Positions 10,346-19,375 of a DNA stretch of 19,375 bases are shown piece after piece. The notes under the pieces are model-generated. The model saw only the letters and a program-made list of their open reading frames with translations. It was not told where the DNA came from and made no database searches. This stretch comes from Chromera velia (lineage: Eukaryota; Sar; Chromeraceae): the NCBI GenBank assembly GCA_018398765.1, contig JAHBMJ010000125.1:10001-29375 (forward strand), in the 5' to 3' direction. Position numbers and translations under genes: made by a program. The first letter of the stretch is position 1, and each line of letters begins with the position of its first letter.

Positions 10346-11959
10346 ATGTTATCTGGAGGAGCACAAGATCCTGCCTTGCAGTGTACGCTAAGTAATTTGT
10401 GCGAAAGCGACAAGAGGCGAGTGGGGAAGCTGATCAGTCGCTTGGCAGAAGAAATCGCTCACAGTGAAAGTCTTTGCAGTCGCGTTAGACGTTTGGAGAA
10501 AGAAAACGCAGAGCTCAGAGAGGCCCTCCGAAAGGCTACACTTGCAGCGTCGGAGGATACCCTCGAGGCCCCACCACAGCCCCCGTCAGCCACACCGAAC
10601 AGGTCCACAGCCTCTCAGAGTCCTGAAGAAAAACACCAAAAAAGAGAGCAAAAGCAATGCCCCCAAGAACCCTCACCACCCCCCAAAACGGTCTCCCCCC
10701 CCTTCAGGAGACGGCATACCCCCCCGTCTCTTGAAAACTCCGTCAAGCCGCAGAACCCAAACACCAAAGAGAAAGATTCGTGGCGCAAGCAGCCACCCAT
10801 TGAAGGAGCAATTCTTCTATCGAAGGAGCAAAACAGCCCCCGCGTCCCCCTGCTGAGCACACTGGAGGGACGCATTCTCAATCCACCTCACCCACCACCC
10901 CACCAAAAGCACAACCCCCCGTCTCCTAGAGGCCCTAGAGCCCCCCACCTCTGTGGAGAGACTGTAGAATCTCTAGAGTTTGAGTCGCCCTGTACAGTCC
11001 TAAGAACGGCACCCCCCTTTTCCTTTTCCCCCCCAAGAAGACTAACCGCATCCCTCCAACCGCGTGTGCGAGCCGACATTCAAGTCTCTCCCCCCGTCTC
11101 CCTGCCGAGGCTGTCTCTTCCCCCCAGCATCAGGAGGGTGATTGCCGGAACCCCAGAGGATGCGCTGAGGGGGTGCGGGAGGGAACGGGAGATTTCGCGT
11201 CCTCATCGTTTGGGGGGGGAAGTCAGATTCCGCCATATCAGAGGAGCAGGGGGTAAGGAGATAGTAGCACCACGATTCTCTAAACCATCACAAGCAGTAT
11301 CACGTCCTTCGTGCGACTGCAGGGGTGATGAAGAAAGCAAGAATAATATCGCTTTACCACATTCTATTGAGACTCGACTTACACAGACCCATCCGGTCAG
11401 TACTGCACCGTGTCAACTTCAACAGCCCTCCTTCACGTCTCCTTCCTTGATGCACCCCTCGGGTTCCTCCACAGAGCCGAAACCTTTAGAGAAGGTCGCA
11501 GGAAGCCACAACGAGGCTTTTCAGGAGGGACCACGAATTTATTCTTCTGAGACAACAAGGGGGGGTTCCGATTTTAGAGCAGGTTTGTCAAAGCCTCAAG
11601 AGGGAAATGAAGCAGGTGATGGGCCTGGATCCGGAGGAAACGGCATTGCCTTGCCTGTGCCTGTCTGTGTCAGTTCTGCTCGACGCAGAGAGACCCGAGG
11701 AAATCTGGCCCTTCCCCCACCCCACTCTCTCACAGCGCCGTCTCCTGCAGATCGGCTACCTTTGATGAAACCCTCACAGAAGGCTCTGAAGAAGAGAAAC
11801 ACAGAGGCAGAGTCCGAAAGCCTCGCTCTCTCTGTCAGCCAGCCTTCTTCTCTTTTGGCAAATGCCCCTCGAGACGAGCCCTCCTCCAGTTATCCAGTAG
11901 CACTGGCACTGAACGGCCGGTGTGTCACAGTAGAGAGGCACAAAGGCTGGGAAACATGA
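10346..11959 (+). CDS. Coiled-coil protein with long Pro/Ser-rich disordered tail, 537 aa
   Basis: A single uninterrupted frame runs from ATG 10346 to TGA 11957-11959. Residues about 15-70 (LCESDKRRVGKLISRLAEE, then RVRRLEKENAELREAL) form an amphipathic helix with leucine-type heptads, a likely short coiled coil for dimerisation. The other 460 residues are rich in Pro, Ser, Lys and Arg with no globular domain and many Ser-Pro sites. The LCxxDKRRxxxLIxxLA start loosely recalls the conserved segment of KIAA1328/hinderin-type coiled-coil proteins, but I cannot confirm this and assign no function. The long open frame through C-rich sequence supports coding. An intron near the 3' end cannot be excluded. 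The gene is divergent from the membrane protein upstream. Confidence 0.7.
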   Translation: MLSGGAQDPALQCTLSNLCESDKRRVGKLISRLAEEIAHSESLCSRVRRLEKENAELREALRKATLAASEDTLEAPPQPPSATPNRSTASQSPEEKHQKREQKQCPQEPSPPPKTVSPPFRRRHTPPSLENSVKPQNPNTKEKDSWRKQPPIEGAILLSKEQNSPRVPLLSTLEGRILNPPHPPPHQKHNPPSPRGPRAPHLCGETVESLEFESPCTVLRTAPPFSFSPPRRLTASLQPRVRADIQVSPPVSLPRLSLPPSIRRVIAGTPEDALRGCGREREISRPHRLGGEVRFRHIRGAGGKEIVAPRFSKPSQAVSRPSCDCRGDEESKNNIALPHSIETRLTQTHPVSTAPCQLQQPSFTSPSLMHPSGSSTEPKPLEKVAGSHNEAFQEGPRIYSSETTRGGSDFRAGLSKPQEGNEAGDGPGSGGNGIALPVPVCVSSARRRETRGNLALPPPHSLTAPSPADRLPLMKPSQKALKKRNTEAESESLALSVSQPSSLLANAPRDEPSSSYPVALALNGRCVTVERHKGWET

Positions 11960-13965
11960 CTCCATCAATGTGCTACAGGAAATGCTCCACACACTTCTAA
12001 GTTCTCACATGCTGGCTCCGAGTTCTGATCGCACCGTGCCGATCGATGTTGGTTGCGTGTGTGAGTAGTAGCTGACAAACTGTGAAGATCGAATGAGAAA
12101 GAGCCTCAGTAATTAAGCCTCGGATGCCGGTTTAAGGCTCGATGAATTTTTACCTAGAATTGGAATTAAACTGACGTCTAGACTGATGTTTAATTTTTTT
12201 TTCAATTATGTCATGAAACAGAATTAAAAACCTAGAGATTCAACAACGCTAGCAAGAAGTTGTGCCAAGAATCTAGGCGAGGACGCTCTGAAATTAATTG
12301 ACAAAAATTTAGAGAAAACTAATAAAGTATATAGAACCACTATAAATTGAACTCAGTCAAATTTTAATTACATTTAAGTCCATTATATACTGAAATCTAG
12401 TCTTAGACACTCAACTAGGCTGCAGTGGTATAACGCTGGAGAGAGAAGTCCAAACTCAGGAAGCGGTCTGAAAAAGTAATGACTTTGAATAACAGCAAGC
12501 GTGTCAGCCGTCTCCACCAACTCAAGTTGCGTAGAGCTATATCAACGATGCGTTCTCTTGCCACAGATCGACTTAGGCTCACTCAGCTTTGCATTGACTC
12601 CCGTCGATCCCTGAGGAGACGGCCTGAGAGCAACTACGAAAGACAGTTTGCCTCCTTGCTAGCTCGTGGAACAACCAGTTTAGCTCGATAATTGGTATCT
12701 GTCGTTCGATGGGGAAGCAAGTCTCACTTCTACACGATGCCGTTCTGAAACCTTTTGACCAGAAGGAAGAGAGCGCTTGCATTTGAGAAGGAAGATGAAG
12801 AAAGATGGAGAGAGAGACGGAAAGCAGTTTTTGGCAGTTCCACAAACTTGCCCGGGGAACAAAGGCCAATTCTTAAGGGTTCCTCACCAACCTGCAGTTG
12901 GACAGCATAAGCAGTTGGCATGCATGCGTACTGAGTGCGAAACACTGGCAACGGGGTCAGATGGATGAGGTTTTCTCCCTTTTGGGAAAGTAGTTCGCGG
13001 AATGGGGACAAAACCAAGCCAGGCTACCGTTTTTGCCCATCTCTTCAGCCGTCTCTGTCATTCTACCACCGTCTGCCTCAAAACAGGCAGGCTAGAAGGA
13101 GCTTTGGGGCGAAATATAAAGGTGAAAGGGCGCAACCTAACCTAGCCTATTAGAATGAAGTTTTTTTGATGTTTTCTGGCTCTTCTTTCTTCTGATTGAG
13201 CTGGATTTCGACAGAAAAAGGATAAGGCTACACGTTCTATGTGAGGATGTAAGACCACTCTGCCTTACCGTGGGAATTCAGTGAGTGGCTGTCACGGGAA
13301 AGCCGCTCTTGCCTGTGTTATCTTCCTTCGTGGGAGAGGACTACCCTAGCAGTATGTCCAGCTGCATATCGAACCAGCCGAACGTTAGACGCTCATTTAT
13401 GGACCGATAGTGATGGTGAATGATGATGATGATGAGACACTCAACTTTGAATGTTTCCTACATATGTTTCCTTGTATATCTTGTATGTGTCATATTCCAT
13501 TAACAGTTCTAATAATATATATTTTTCTATACTGATTATCACTGATTATATCTTTAGTGCAAATAGAGATTATGGAAACCTTCGTCTCCAAGTTGTTTGC
13601 TATCTCTAGTAAAAGCAAAGAAAATGAAAATCTAATTCTGAGTATAGTATTTCAAGTTAATTGTTGTTCAGATTCAGTTTTTATATACGTATTAAGATGA
13701 TATCATTACAGATGTTAGGCATTGTTGGCGGGCCGCAGTGGATGGTAGTGGATGGAGTTCAACTGAAAACATCGCAGCACACTATCACAGTGTCAGACAT
13801 ACCACATCGATCATATAAATACATATAAACATACATTATCAAATGCACAATATCATTGCCTGGCCGCAAGAGGGAGGTTACAAACAACAGAGCGATGCAA
13901 CAAAATCACAGACAGTAAAAAGTCTTGCATATATACATCATACAGGTCGATCGACAAGAAAACGG
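11960..13965. other. Long spacer with AT-rich islands, no supported gene
   Basis: Two AT-rich blocks (about 12110-12470 and 13470-13720) frame a stretch of average composition. A TGATGATGATGA run lies at 13423-13436. The 70-codon plus-strand frame at 12479-12691 and the overlapping minus-strand frames at 12579-13017 lack recognisable domains and splice context. Some sequence may be untranslated region of the gene ending at 11959. Confidence 0.5.
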
Positions 13966-13966
13966 A

Positions 13967-14005
<39 letters not shown>

Positions 14006-14132
14006 AGCTCTCTGTGTGTATATGTATGTCTGTGTGTGTGTGTGAGAGAGAGAGAGAGAGCGTGCGCGCAAGAGAGAGCGAGAGAGCGAGAGAGAGAGCG
14101 AGCAAGAGAGAGAGAGAGAGACACACACACAC

Positions 14133-14175
<43 letters not shown>

Positions 14176-14190
14176 GACAGAGAGGCGAGA
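13966..14190. repeat. Compound CT / TG / GA / CA / GA microsatellite able to fold back
   Basis: The order is (CT)n 13966-14013, TG-rich with TATATG 14013-14043, (GA)n with GCGCGCAAG and GAGC interruptions 14044-14120, (CA)n 14121-14133, then (GA)n to about 14190. CT and TG on the left are complementary to GA and CA on the right, in mirror order, so a long imperfect hairpin is possible. Confidence 0.9.
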
Positions 14191-15014
14191 TAGTGCAAGT
14201 CGGAGAGTAACACCAAGACAAAAGGTCCGAAGGAAGAACCCCGACAGGACGAACGGGTGCTTTGAGTACAAGAAGGAAGTGATCCTTGAGAATCCTTCTC
14301 TTATACGTTTTTTCTCCCTCCTCATCTTTCTCGCTCTCTAGTAATGTCTGTCTGACAATGTCTAGTGAAAGGAACAGAGAAGGAGACAGAAGGACGCGGG
14401 AAAAAGTGTGGGGGGAACCTTCTGCATGTTCCTCAAACGCTTGTCTGTCTGACAGAAAAACGTAATTTACAAACGAACGTAACAGGAGACACCCAATTGA
14501 TGCATGTGCATACAACGATCAGAGGAACAAATAATAAGGAGAGAAGGGTGGGAGGAACGCGCAATTTGATCAGAGACAAGTTCGATTCGTGCTTATCATA
14601 TACCCACACACTGAGACGCATGCACACGTGCAGCTGCATGGAGGCATTCAGACTCCCATGCAGATAACTAAGACGTCCACAGCAGAGCGTCTCTTTCTGC
14701 ATCCCCCTCCCCTCCCGTCCTCTCTGCATGCACATGCACCTCGCCTAGATCCCTTCAGAGGACCCAGAGTTGGAGGGGCGGGGCGGCATTGATTGATTCA
14801 TTGCTTTTGAGAGAGAAAGAGAGTGTCGACAAGCAGAGTGTGGGGAAGGGATGGAGGGGAGAAGAGCCTGGGGGGAAAGTCCCAATCCCCTGATGGTTCA
14901 TCCGATCTGCAAGTGAAGGACAGAGATCACTGGCAGAGGAGAGGGCTCGGCAGACGTATGCAGGAAAGAGATCTCACGAGTGGATGGAGGCAAAGGACTG
15001 CAGGGGCAAAAGAG
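14191..15014. other. Spacer, probable 3' region of the Cys/His repeat gene
   Basis: No supported gene is seen. The sequence is rich in GCATGCACATGCA-like motifs at 14617-14740. It lies downstream of the minus-strand repeat gene that stops at 15015, so part may be its 3' untranslated region. Confidence 0.4.
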
Positions 15015-16628
15015 TCAAACAGGAAGAGAGGGGAGAAGCTTGCACTTCTGGTCGTTGTTATCAACACAGATGCCTCCACCTCCGCACTCCTTACAGCTGG
15101 AGCGCTGCCGGCCATGCTCACAGATGCTACTCCCTCCGCACTCCTTGCACTGGAAGCGAATACGACCGTGCTGATAGATGCTCTTGCCTCCGCATTCCTT
15201 GCACTCACATCGTCTCCTACCGTGTTCACAGATGCTCTTTCCTCTGCACTCCTTGCATGAAGAGCGGATTCTTCCATGCTCATAGATGCTCTTCCCTCCA
15301 CACTCCTTGCAACGGTAGCGCTCTCTGCCGTGCTCACAGATGCTCTTCCCTCCGCACTCCTTGCACAGAGAGTGCTGGCAGCCGTGCTGACAAAAACTAC
15401 TTCCTCCGCACTCCTTGCACCTGTGACGCTGACGGCCGTGCTCACAGATACACTTCCCTCCACAATCCTTGCACTGAGAGCGGATTCTTCCGTGCTCACA
15501 GATGCTCTTCCCCCACACTCTTTGCATCTGTGACGCTGACGGCCGTGCTCACAGATACACTTCCCTCCACAATCCTTGCACTGAGAGCGGATTCTTCCGT
15601 GCTCACAGATGCTCTTCCCTCCACACTCCTTGCACCTGTAACGCTGACGGCCATGCTCACAGATGCCCTTCCCTCCACACTCCTTGCACTGAGAGCGCTG
15701 ACGGCCGTACTCACAAATACTCTTCCCTCCGCACTCCTTGCACCTACAGCGAACCCGCCCATGTAAGCAGAGAATCTGCCCGTGGCGGTTCCTCTTCACT
15801 TCTCCTCCCCCCTCCCCCCCCCAGCGAATCACTACAAGACACAACCACTTTCCCTCCCCCGATCGGACCCCCCCTCCTTACACAGAACTCAGAAGAGAGA
15901 CGGGCGCAGTCCGAAACAGACACAGTCAACTGACGCTGCTTCTCTTCACGCATCTGTATCCCCTGCTTCCCCTGCAACACAGCCCCCTCTCCGGCAACAG
16001 AAAAGCCAGACAAGGCATCACACTCGTCCGCCTCAGCTTCAGAGCCAACGATATCTGACCGATGGCGTTTCACTAGAACTTCAACGCCGTGTGTCCTCTG
16101 CCCCTCTTTTTGCTGGCATTCAAGGAGAGGCAGGTGAGAGGAGGACAGAGGGAGGAAGCGAGGGATCCTATTATCAACTTCGGTATCAGCGGGACGTTTA
16201 CAGTCACCCACTAAAGTGGCACAGTCAGAATGCACAACCTCGACATACTCGGTACCTCTTATCAGACTTCTCTCTCCGGACACGCCACCCACTCTGTCAA
16301 AATGAACAGTGTTGTGTATGTCGTGTATGTGCACAGGGTGAGGAACAGTGTCTGATGAGAGACAGCTGTTCTGAAAGGGGGACTGCTGCTGAGGTAAAGA
16401 AAAAGAAGGAGCGACACAGGACACTCTCTCTAAGACGAACTCCTGTCCGCCCTCTCTTCTGTCTAATCGAGGTGCAGAGATCGAATCAGAAAGGGAAGAG
16501 AGACGGCGGCGCTTCGGACCCTCACACACTATACTCACCCCGTCCCCCTCTGTGGGCGTCTCTTGGAAGACGCACTGACTCTCTCTAACCCTTTGACTCG
16601 GATTAGAGACAGGATCACCCTTTCCCAT
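15015..16628 (-). CDS. Tandem C-x-H-x6-C-x2-C repeat protein (13 units), with one frame break
   Basis: Exon 1 runs from ATG 16628. An upstream TTG-led extension has no ATG before a stop at 16728. It encodes about 231 disordered, charged residues with a basic GPKRRRL patch that could be a nuclear signal. The preferred intron is 15934-15832 (donor GTCAGT, acceptor TCTTGTAG, 103 bp, phase 1). A GTAAGG donor at 15881 with acceptor at 15794 is an alternative. Exon 2 holds 13 units of 18 residues with consensus KSICEHGRQRxxCKECGG. Each offers Cys, His, Cys, Cys, a likely zinc site. Units 10 and 12 have lost the first Cys and unit 2 the His. After unit 5 one base is missing (GGAGGG is GGGGG near 15511), so units 6-13 and the stop at 15015 are in another frame. 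Without the shift, the frame reads on as repeat-free sequence to 14927. Arrays of this type occur in algal and protist proteins of unknown role; nucleic acid or protein binding is a guess. Confidence 0.75.
15421..15620 (-). repeat. Recent two-unit (108-bp) duplication in the Cys/His array
   Basis: The 92 bases 15421-15512 recur essentially unchanged at 15528-15619. The offset is 107 bp, not the 108 bp expected for two 54-bp units. The missing base lies between the copies, where the frame break occurs. Other units in the array differ much more from each other, so this duplication is the youngest. Confidence 0.85.
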
Positions 16629-18058
16629 TCCCCCACTCACAGTCTCTTCAATCTCCCCCCCGAAAACATCTGCCCCCCTCAAACTGACTGTACTGACAAT
16701 TGAAACTTTTGTACTAGAAAGTGACTTTTAATTTTCTATATATCACACTAAATTTTATATAAAAAACTAAGTCTTTAAAGCACTTAGAATGATTCTATTT
16801 ATTGTTTTTTACCTGCATGAAAGTATGAACAACTTTTAAAGATAAGGTTTAATGGGTTTATGGTGTGTATGTTAGAAATTGTTGGACGTGAGTGAGGTAA
16901 AAGAGTTACAGTATATTGATATATCGGGGAGTGATTGCAGACTCCACAGAATCTCTCTGATATGTGACCATGTGTAGTGTAATGCATAAACAAGCTAACT
17001 TTTACTTCTAATGGAATACACCGAATCTGCATACTGATGTAAGGAGGGAGCACACAGTGGACAACCCCCATGAAAGGTAAGAATGAATGTGCGTAAACAG
17101 ATCTGCCGATTTGACACCCACAGAAAGTAGTTCAACCAAACAAATGTTGAGCACTATGACCGTATAAGAGGTAAATGCTTAGCTTCTGAAAGCCTGATCG
17201 ATCCATGGCCTCTAGCTAGAGGGCCTTGCCCACGACCGGCCATCATAGCGTTCTTGTTTTTTCTGGGTGAAGCCCGGCACTGGCCACTGGGTCTTAGTCT
17301 ACCCAGGAGCCCTACCTCCAAATTTTCGTGCAAACAAGAGCTGCGCCTCACTCCCATAACTTCAGATCACCCGAGATTACCAGCTGTAATGCTTTCTCAT
17401 GAAACCTAAGCACCGACAAACGGTCCTCCGAGAAAGGCTCAGTCTGACCTGCAGCACAGATATGCAAAAATTCATAAAGTGGCTCACCTTCTGGCCACCC
17501 AGAGCTGGCCTCCTTATCCAAAAAGCCTTTCCAGCTCATCATCTAGAGCTTGTAAGAGCGCATGCACAGAAGGGATTCAATGGAAGCTTTACTGGGGCAA
17601 CTTCGTAGGCCCCTTTGCGTGGAGACGGGCCGTGCCCTTCGTGATGGAAGATCGAAATTGCCCTCTCAGGGTAACCAGTAGAGTAAATGTCATAAACCCA
17701 ACAAAAAGCAAAGAAGCCAATCCTCTGGGCTTTCGATAAAGCCTACTTTCATTGCTGGAGAGCAAGTCTGTGTGATAGGAGAGAGGCGGCACTAGGTCTT
17801 GCTCTGATTGACTTGAAACATTCGATGGAAAGCCGATTTTGGGAGCCGATTTTAGATTGGCCAACCATGTGATGGCCCCAAAAGGCAAGCTACGCGTTGC
17901 AGGCCAGGGCCCGGCCGGCCACCAAGGCCAAAAAGCACTTCCCGGCTGCGCGCTGACCCATCAAAATGCCGATCTGAAAAATTTTCAGTCAGGTCTTCAG
18001 AAAGTTCTCCTCCACTCAGAAAGTCGGGTCAACAGAATGGGCCTCTATCCACAAAATC

Positions 18059-18105
18059 TCGTTGTCAAGCGTTCCATTGGATTGTATTGGAAGGCTTGAC
18101 AACGA
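18059..18105. repeat. 12-bp perfect inverted repeat
   Basis: TCGTTGTCAAGC (18059-18070) and GCTTGACAACGA (18094-18105) are exact reverse complements separated by 23 bp. Confidence 0.8.
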
Positions 18106-18154
18106 CGAAATCGTGTTCAACTTGTTATTCGAGAACCTCATTTTTGGAGGGGTT

Positions 18155-18190
18155 ACAGATTCCGGAGTTTTGTACCCCTCCGGTATCTGT
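18155..18190. repeat. 13-bp inverted repeat, 10-bp loop
   Basis: ACAGATTCCGGAG (18155-18167) pairs with CTCCGGTATCTGT (18178-18190) with one mismatch. A competing pairing uses GGAGGGGTTAC (18146-18156) with GTACCCCTCC (18172-18181). Confidence 0.75.
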
Positions 18191-18329
18191 GTTGGCTAGA
18201 CACCTCTGGTTGCTCGTGGGAGTGGTTGCCTCGGTGCAAAGGAGTTGTCTGACAACTAGAAGGGTTGCCGGACTGGTTTGGGTCGCTCAATCAGGTCAGT
18301 TCGTTTTATGTCGTTCCACCAGCAACAAA

Positions 18330-18398
18330 GGGGGGTAGACCCTCTCGCAGGGGTACGAAACGACCCAATTTCGTACCCCTGCGAGAGGGTCCACCCCC
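18330..18398. repeat. Near-perfect 30-bp hairpin with 8-bp loop
   Basis: The left arm 18330-18360 (core GACCCTCTCGCAGGGGTACG, then AAA) and the right arm 18369-18398 (TTTCGTACCCCTGCGAGAGG, then GTC) are reverse complements. The 23-bp core is perfect and there are one or two mismatches in the outer G/C tract. The loop is CGACCCAA. It lies between a GTCAGT donor (18295) and a TTTGCAG acceptor (18436), so it may occupy an intron. Confidence 0.9.
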
Positions 18399-18436
18399 CC
18401 CTCCCAGTGAAGGAATTAAAAAAATCTTGTTTGCAG

Positions 18437-18681
18437 AGATGAGCTTTCTTGGTGCATGCAGAAGGCTTTGTATGATGTCTGTAAGTGTTCCTGTGTGGTT
18501 GCAACCTGGCCATTGTGGTTGCTGAGCGACTGACCGGTCTGCCCTCGGCAAGGCAAAAAACTGCCGTCTTCCTTTACCTGTGTTGCTCACCTCTGCCCCC
18601 CTCCTCTGCTCTTTGCAGGTCGTGGGTATCCTCCAGGAGATGCTTGTTTTATGTCCTAGTCCTTCTTCAACTCCTCCAGAG
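18437..18681 (+). CDS. Putative internal exons of an unrecognised plus-strand gene
   Basis: Two segments have good splice borders. 18437-18480 lies between TTGTTTGCAG and GTAAGT. 18619-18681 lies between CTCTTTGCAG and GTAGGT. The first starts with two bases completing a codon, then MSFLGACRRLCMMS. The second continues in phase with VVGILQEMLVLCPSPSSTPP and a final E. An earlier exon ending at 18294 (donor GTCAGT, phase 1, frame ...AGLVWVAQS) would fit the phase. If so, the gene begins somewhere before 18250 and continues past the right edge, with the minisatellite in its next intron. I do not recognise the protein. Support rests on splice-site quality and phase agreement only, so this is tentative. 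Confidence 0.4.
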
Positions 18682-18774
18682 GTAGGTCTTTGCATTTTTA
18701 TTAAGGCCGCAGTCTTCAGACTGCGAAAGGGAATAGCGCCCCTACGTGCCGAGCCTATGTTTTTTTCTACCTGC

Positions 18775-19375
18775 CTGACTGCCTTCGAAATTTCGCCATT
18801 CTTGCCTGCTTGACTGCCCTCTAGCTTTCAGCCTTTCTGTCTGGCTAAATGTCTTCCCAATTTCGGCCTTTCCGCCCGCCCTATTGCCTTCCTAATTTCG
18901 GCCTTTGCCGCGCTCCCAATTTCGGTCTTCCTGCCTGCCCGATTGCCTTCCCAATTTCGGCCTTCTTGCCTACCTGACTGCCTTCCAGAGTTTTGTATTC
19001 CTGCCATGCTGACTGCTTTCCCATTTCGGCCTTCTTGCCTGCCTGACTGCCCTTTAAATTTCGGTCTTTCTGTCTGCTTCAATGCTTTCTAAATTTCAGC
19101 CTTTCTGTCTGCCTGACTGACTTCGCAATTTCGGCCTTCCTGCCTATCCGGTTGCCTTCCCAATTTCGGCTTTCCTGCCTGCCTGTTTGTCTTCCCTATT
19201 TTGGCCTTCCTTCCTGCCCAAGTTTCCTCCTAACGCTTCCTAATTTCGGTCATTCTGCTTGCCCAATGGCCTTCCCAATTTTGTTCTTCCTGCTGGCCCG
19301 ACTGTCTTCCCAAGTTCGGCCTTCTTGTATGTCTAACTGCCTCCCAGAGTTCGTTCTTTCTGCCTACATGCCTGC
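18775..19375. repeat. Degenerate ~35-bp minisatellite (runs off right edge)
   Basis: About 17 copies of a roughly 35-bp unit with consensus AATTTCGGCCTTCTTGCCTG, then CCTGACTGCCTTCCC. Copies vary by substitutions and small indels (for example a shortened unit near 18905-18925). The period is not a multiple of three and every frame is interrupted, so it is not coding. The apparent minus-strand frame at 18828-19082 is a repeat artefact. Confidence 0.9.

Larger units (their letters stand above)
16629..18436. other. Upstream region of repeat gene; AT-rich then unrecognised sequence
   Basis: 16690-16900 is AT-rich (for example TATATATCAC and TTTTATATAAAA at 16737-16764) and sits just upstream of the minus-strand repeat gene, so it may hold its promoter. 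17150-18060 has average GC and several overlapping short frames on both strands, none with a recognisable domain. It could be an eroded mobile element or unrecognised exons. 18060-18436 holds several hairpins, listed separately. Confidence 0.4.

Noticed and set aside
12419-12480. Possible tRNA (sequence resembling a D-arm, GCAGTGGTATAACGC)
   Set aside because: No matching acceptor stem, anticodon loop or T-arm GGTTCGA sequence follows.
13853-14515. 220-codon minus-strand frame rich in Ser-Leu
   Set aside because: Translation of CT/GA microsatellites; no non-repeat coding signal.
14984-15766. Long plus-strand open frames (up to 260 aa) opposite the Cys/His repeats
   Set aside because: They are antisense shadows of the 54-bp repeat; the minus strand has the conserved zinc-ligand pattern.
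18828-19082. Minus-strand 84-aa frame with GRQEGRN-like repeats
   Set aside because: Product of the 35-bp minisatellite, whose period changes frame with each unit.

Overview
The window is nuclear DNA from an intron-rich eukaryote. Spliced genes with GT-AG introns (61 bp to about 1 kb), moderate GC, CA/GA/TA microsatellites, a decayed LINE-type retrotransposon and long low-information spacers all point that way. I see no bacterial operon structure. A free-living alveolate, possibly a chromerid alga such as Chromera, would fit, but this is an inference from style. No single feature proves it.

Layout. (1) 1-1072, minus: the 5' part of an unrecognised three-helix membrane protein, running off the left edge, with a foldback MITE-like element in its intron. 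(2) 1777-5593, plus: the best-supported gene, a seven-exon Golgi Qb-SNARE (GOS28/GOSR1/Gos1 family), rebuilt exon by exon to 251 aa with the central SNARE glutamine and a C-terminal membrane anchor. (3) 5594-7895: AT-rich spacer and a degenerate, minus-strand LINE-like reverse-transcriptase C-terminus with a poly(A) tract downstream. (4) 7896 to about 10110, minus: a spliced polytopic membrane protein carrying a lumenal or extracellular region that resembles the P/Homo-B domain of proprotein convertases, without any protease domain. (5) 10346-11959, plus, divergent from (4): a 537-aa protein with a short N-terminal coiled coil and a long Pro/Ser-rich disordered tail. (6) 11960-15014: mostly non-coding, with AT-rich islands and a large CT/TG/GA/CA microsatellite. 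(7) 15015-16628, minus: a basic, disordered N-terminal exon followed by 13 tandem 18-residue C-x-H-x6-C-x2-C repeats, broken by one single-base frame change inside the array. (8) 16629-19375: AT-rich spacer, unrecognised sequence with several hairpins, putative plus-strand exons, and a 35-bp minisatellite running off the right edge.

The genes do not form a pathway; they are ordinary neighbours. The items most worth a second look are the protease-free P-domain membrane protein, the Cys/His repeat gene with its fresh 108-bp duplication and frame break, the near-perfect 30-bp hairpin in what may be a 142-bp intron, and the frequent use of GTCAGT-type 5' splice sites, sometimes embedded in GTCA tandem repeats.
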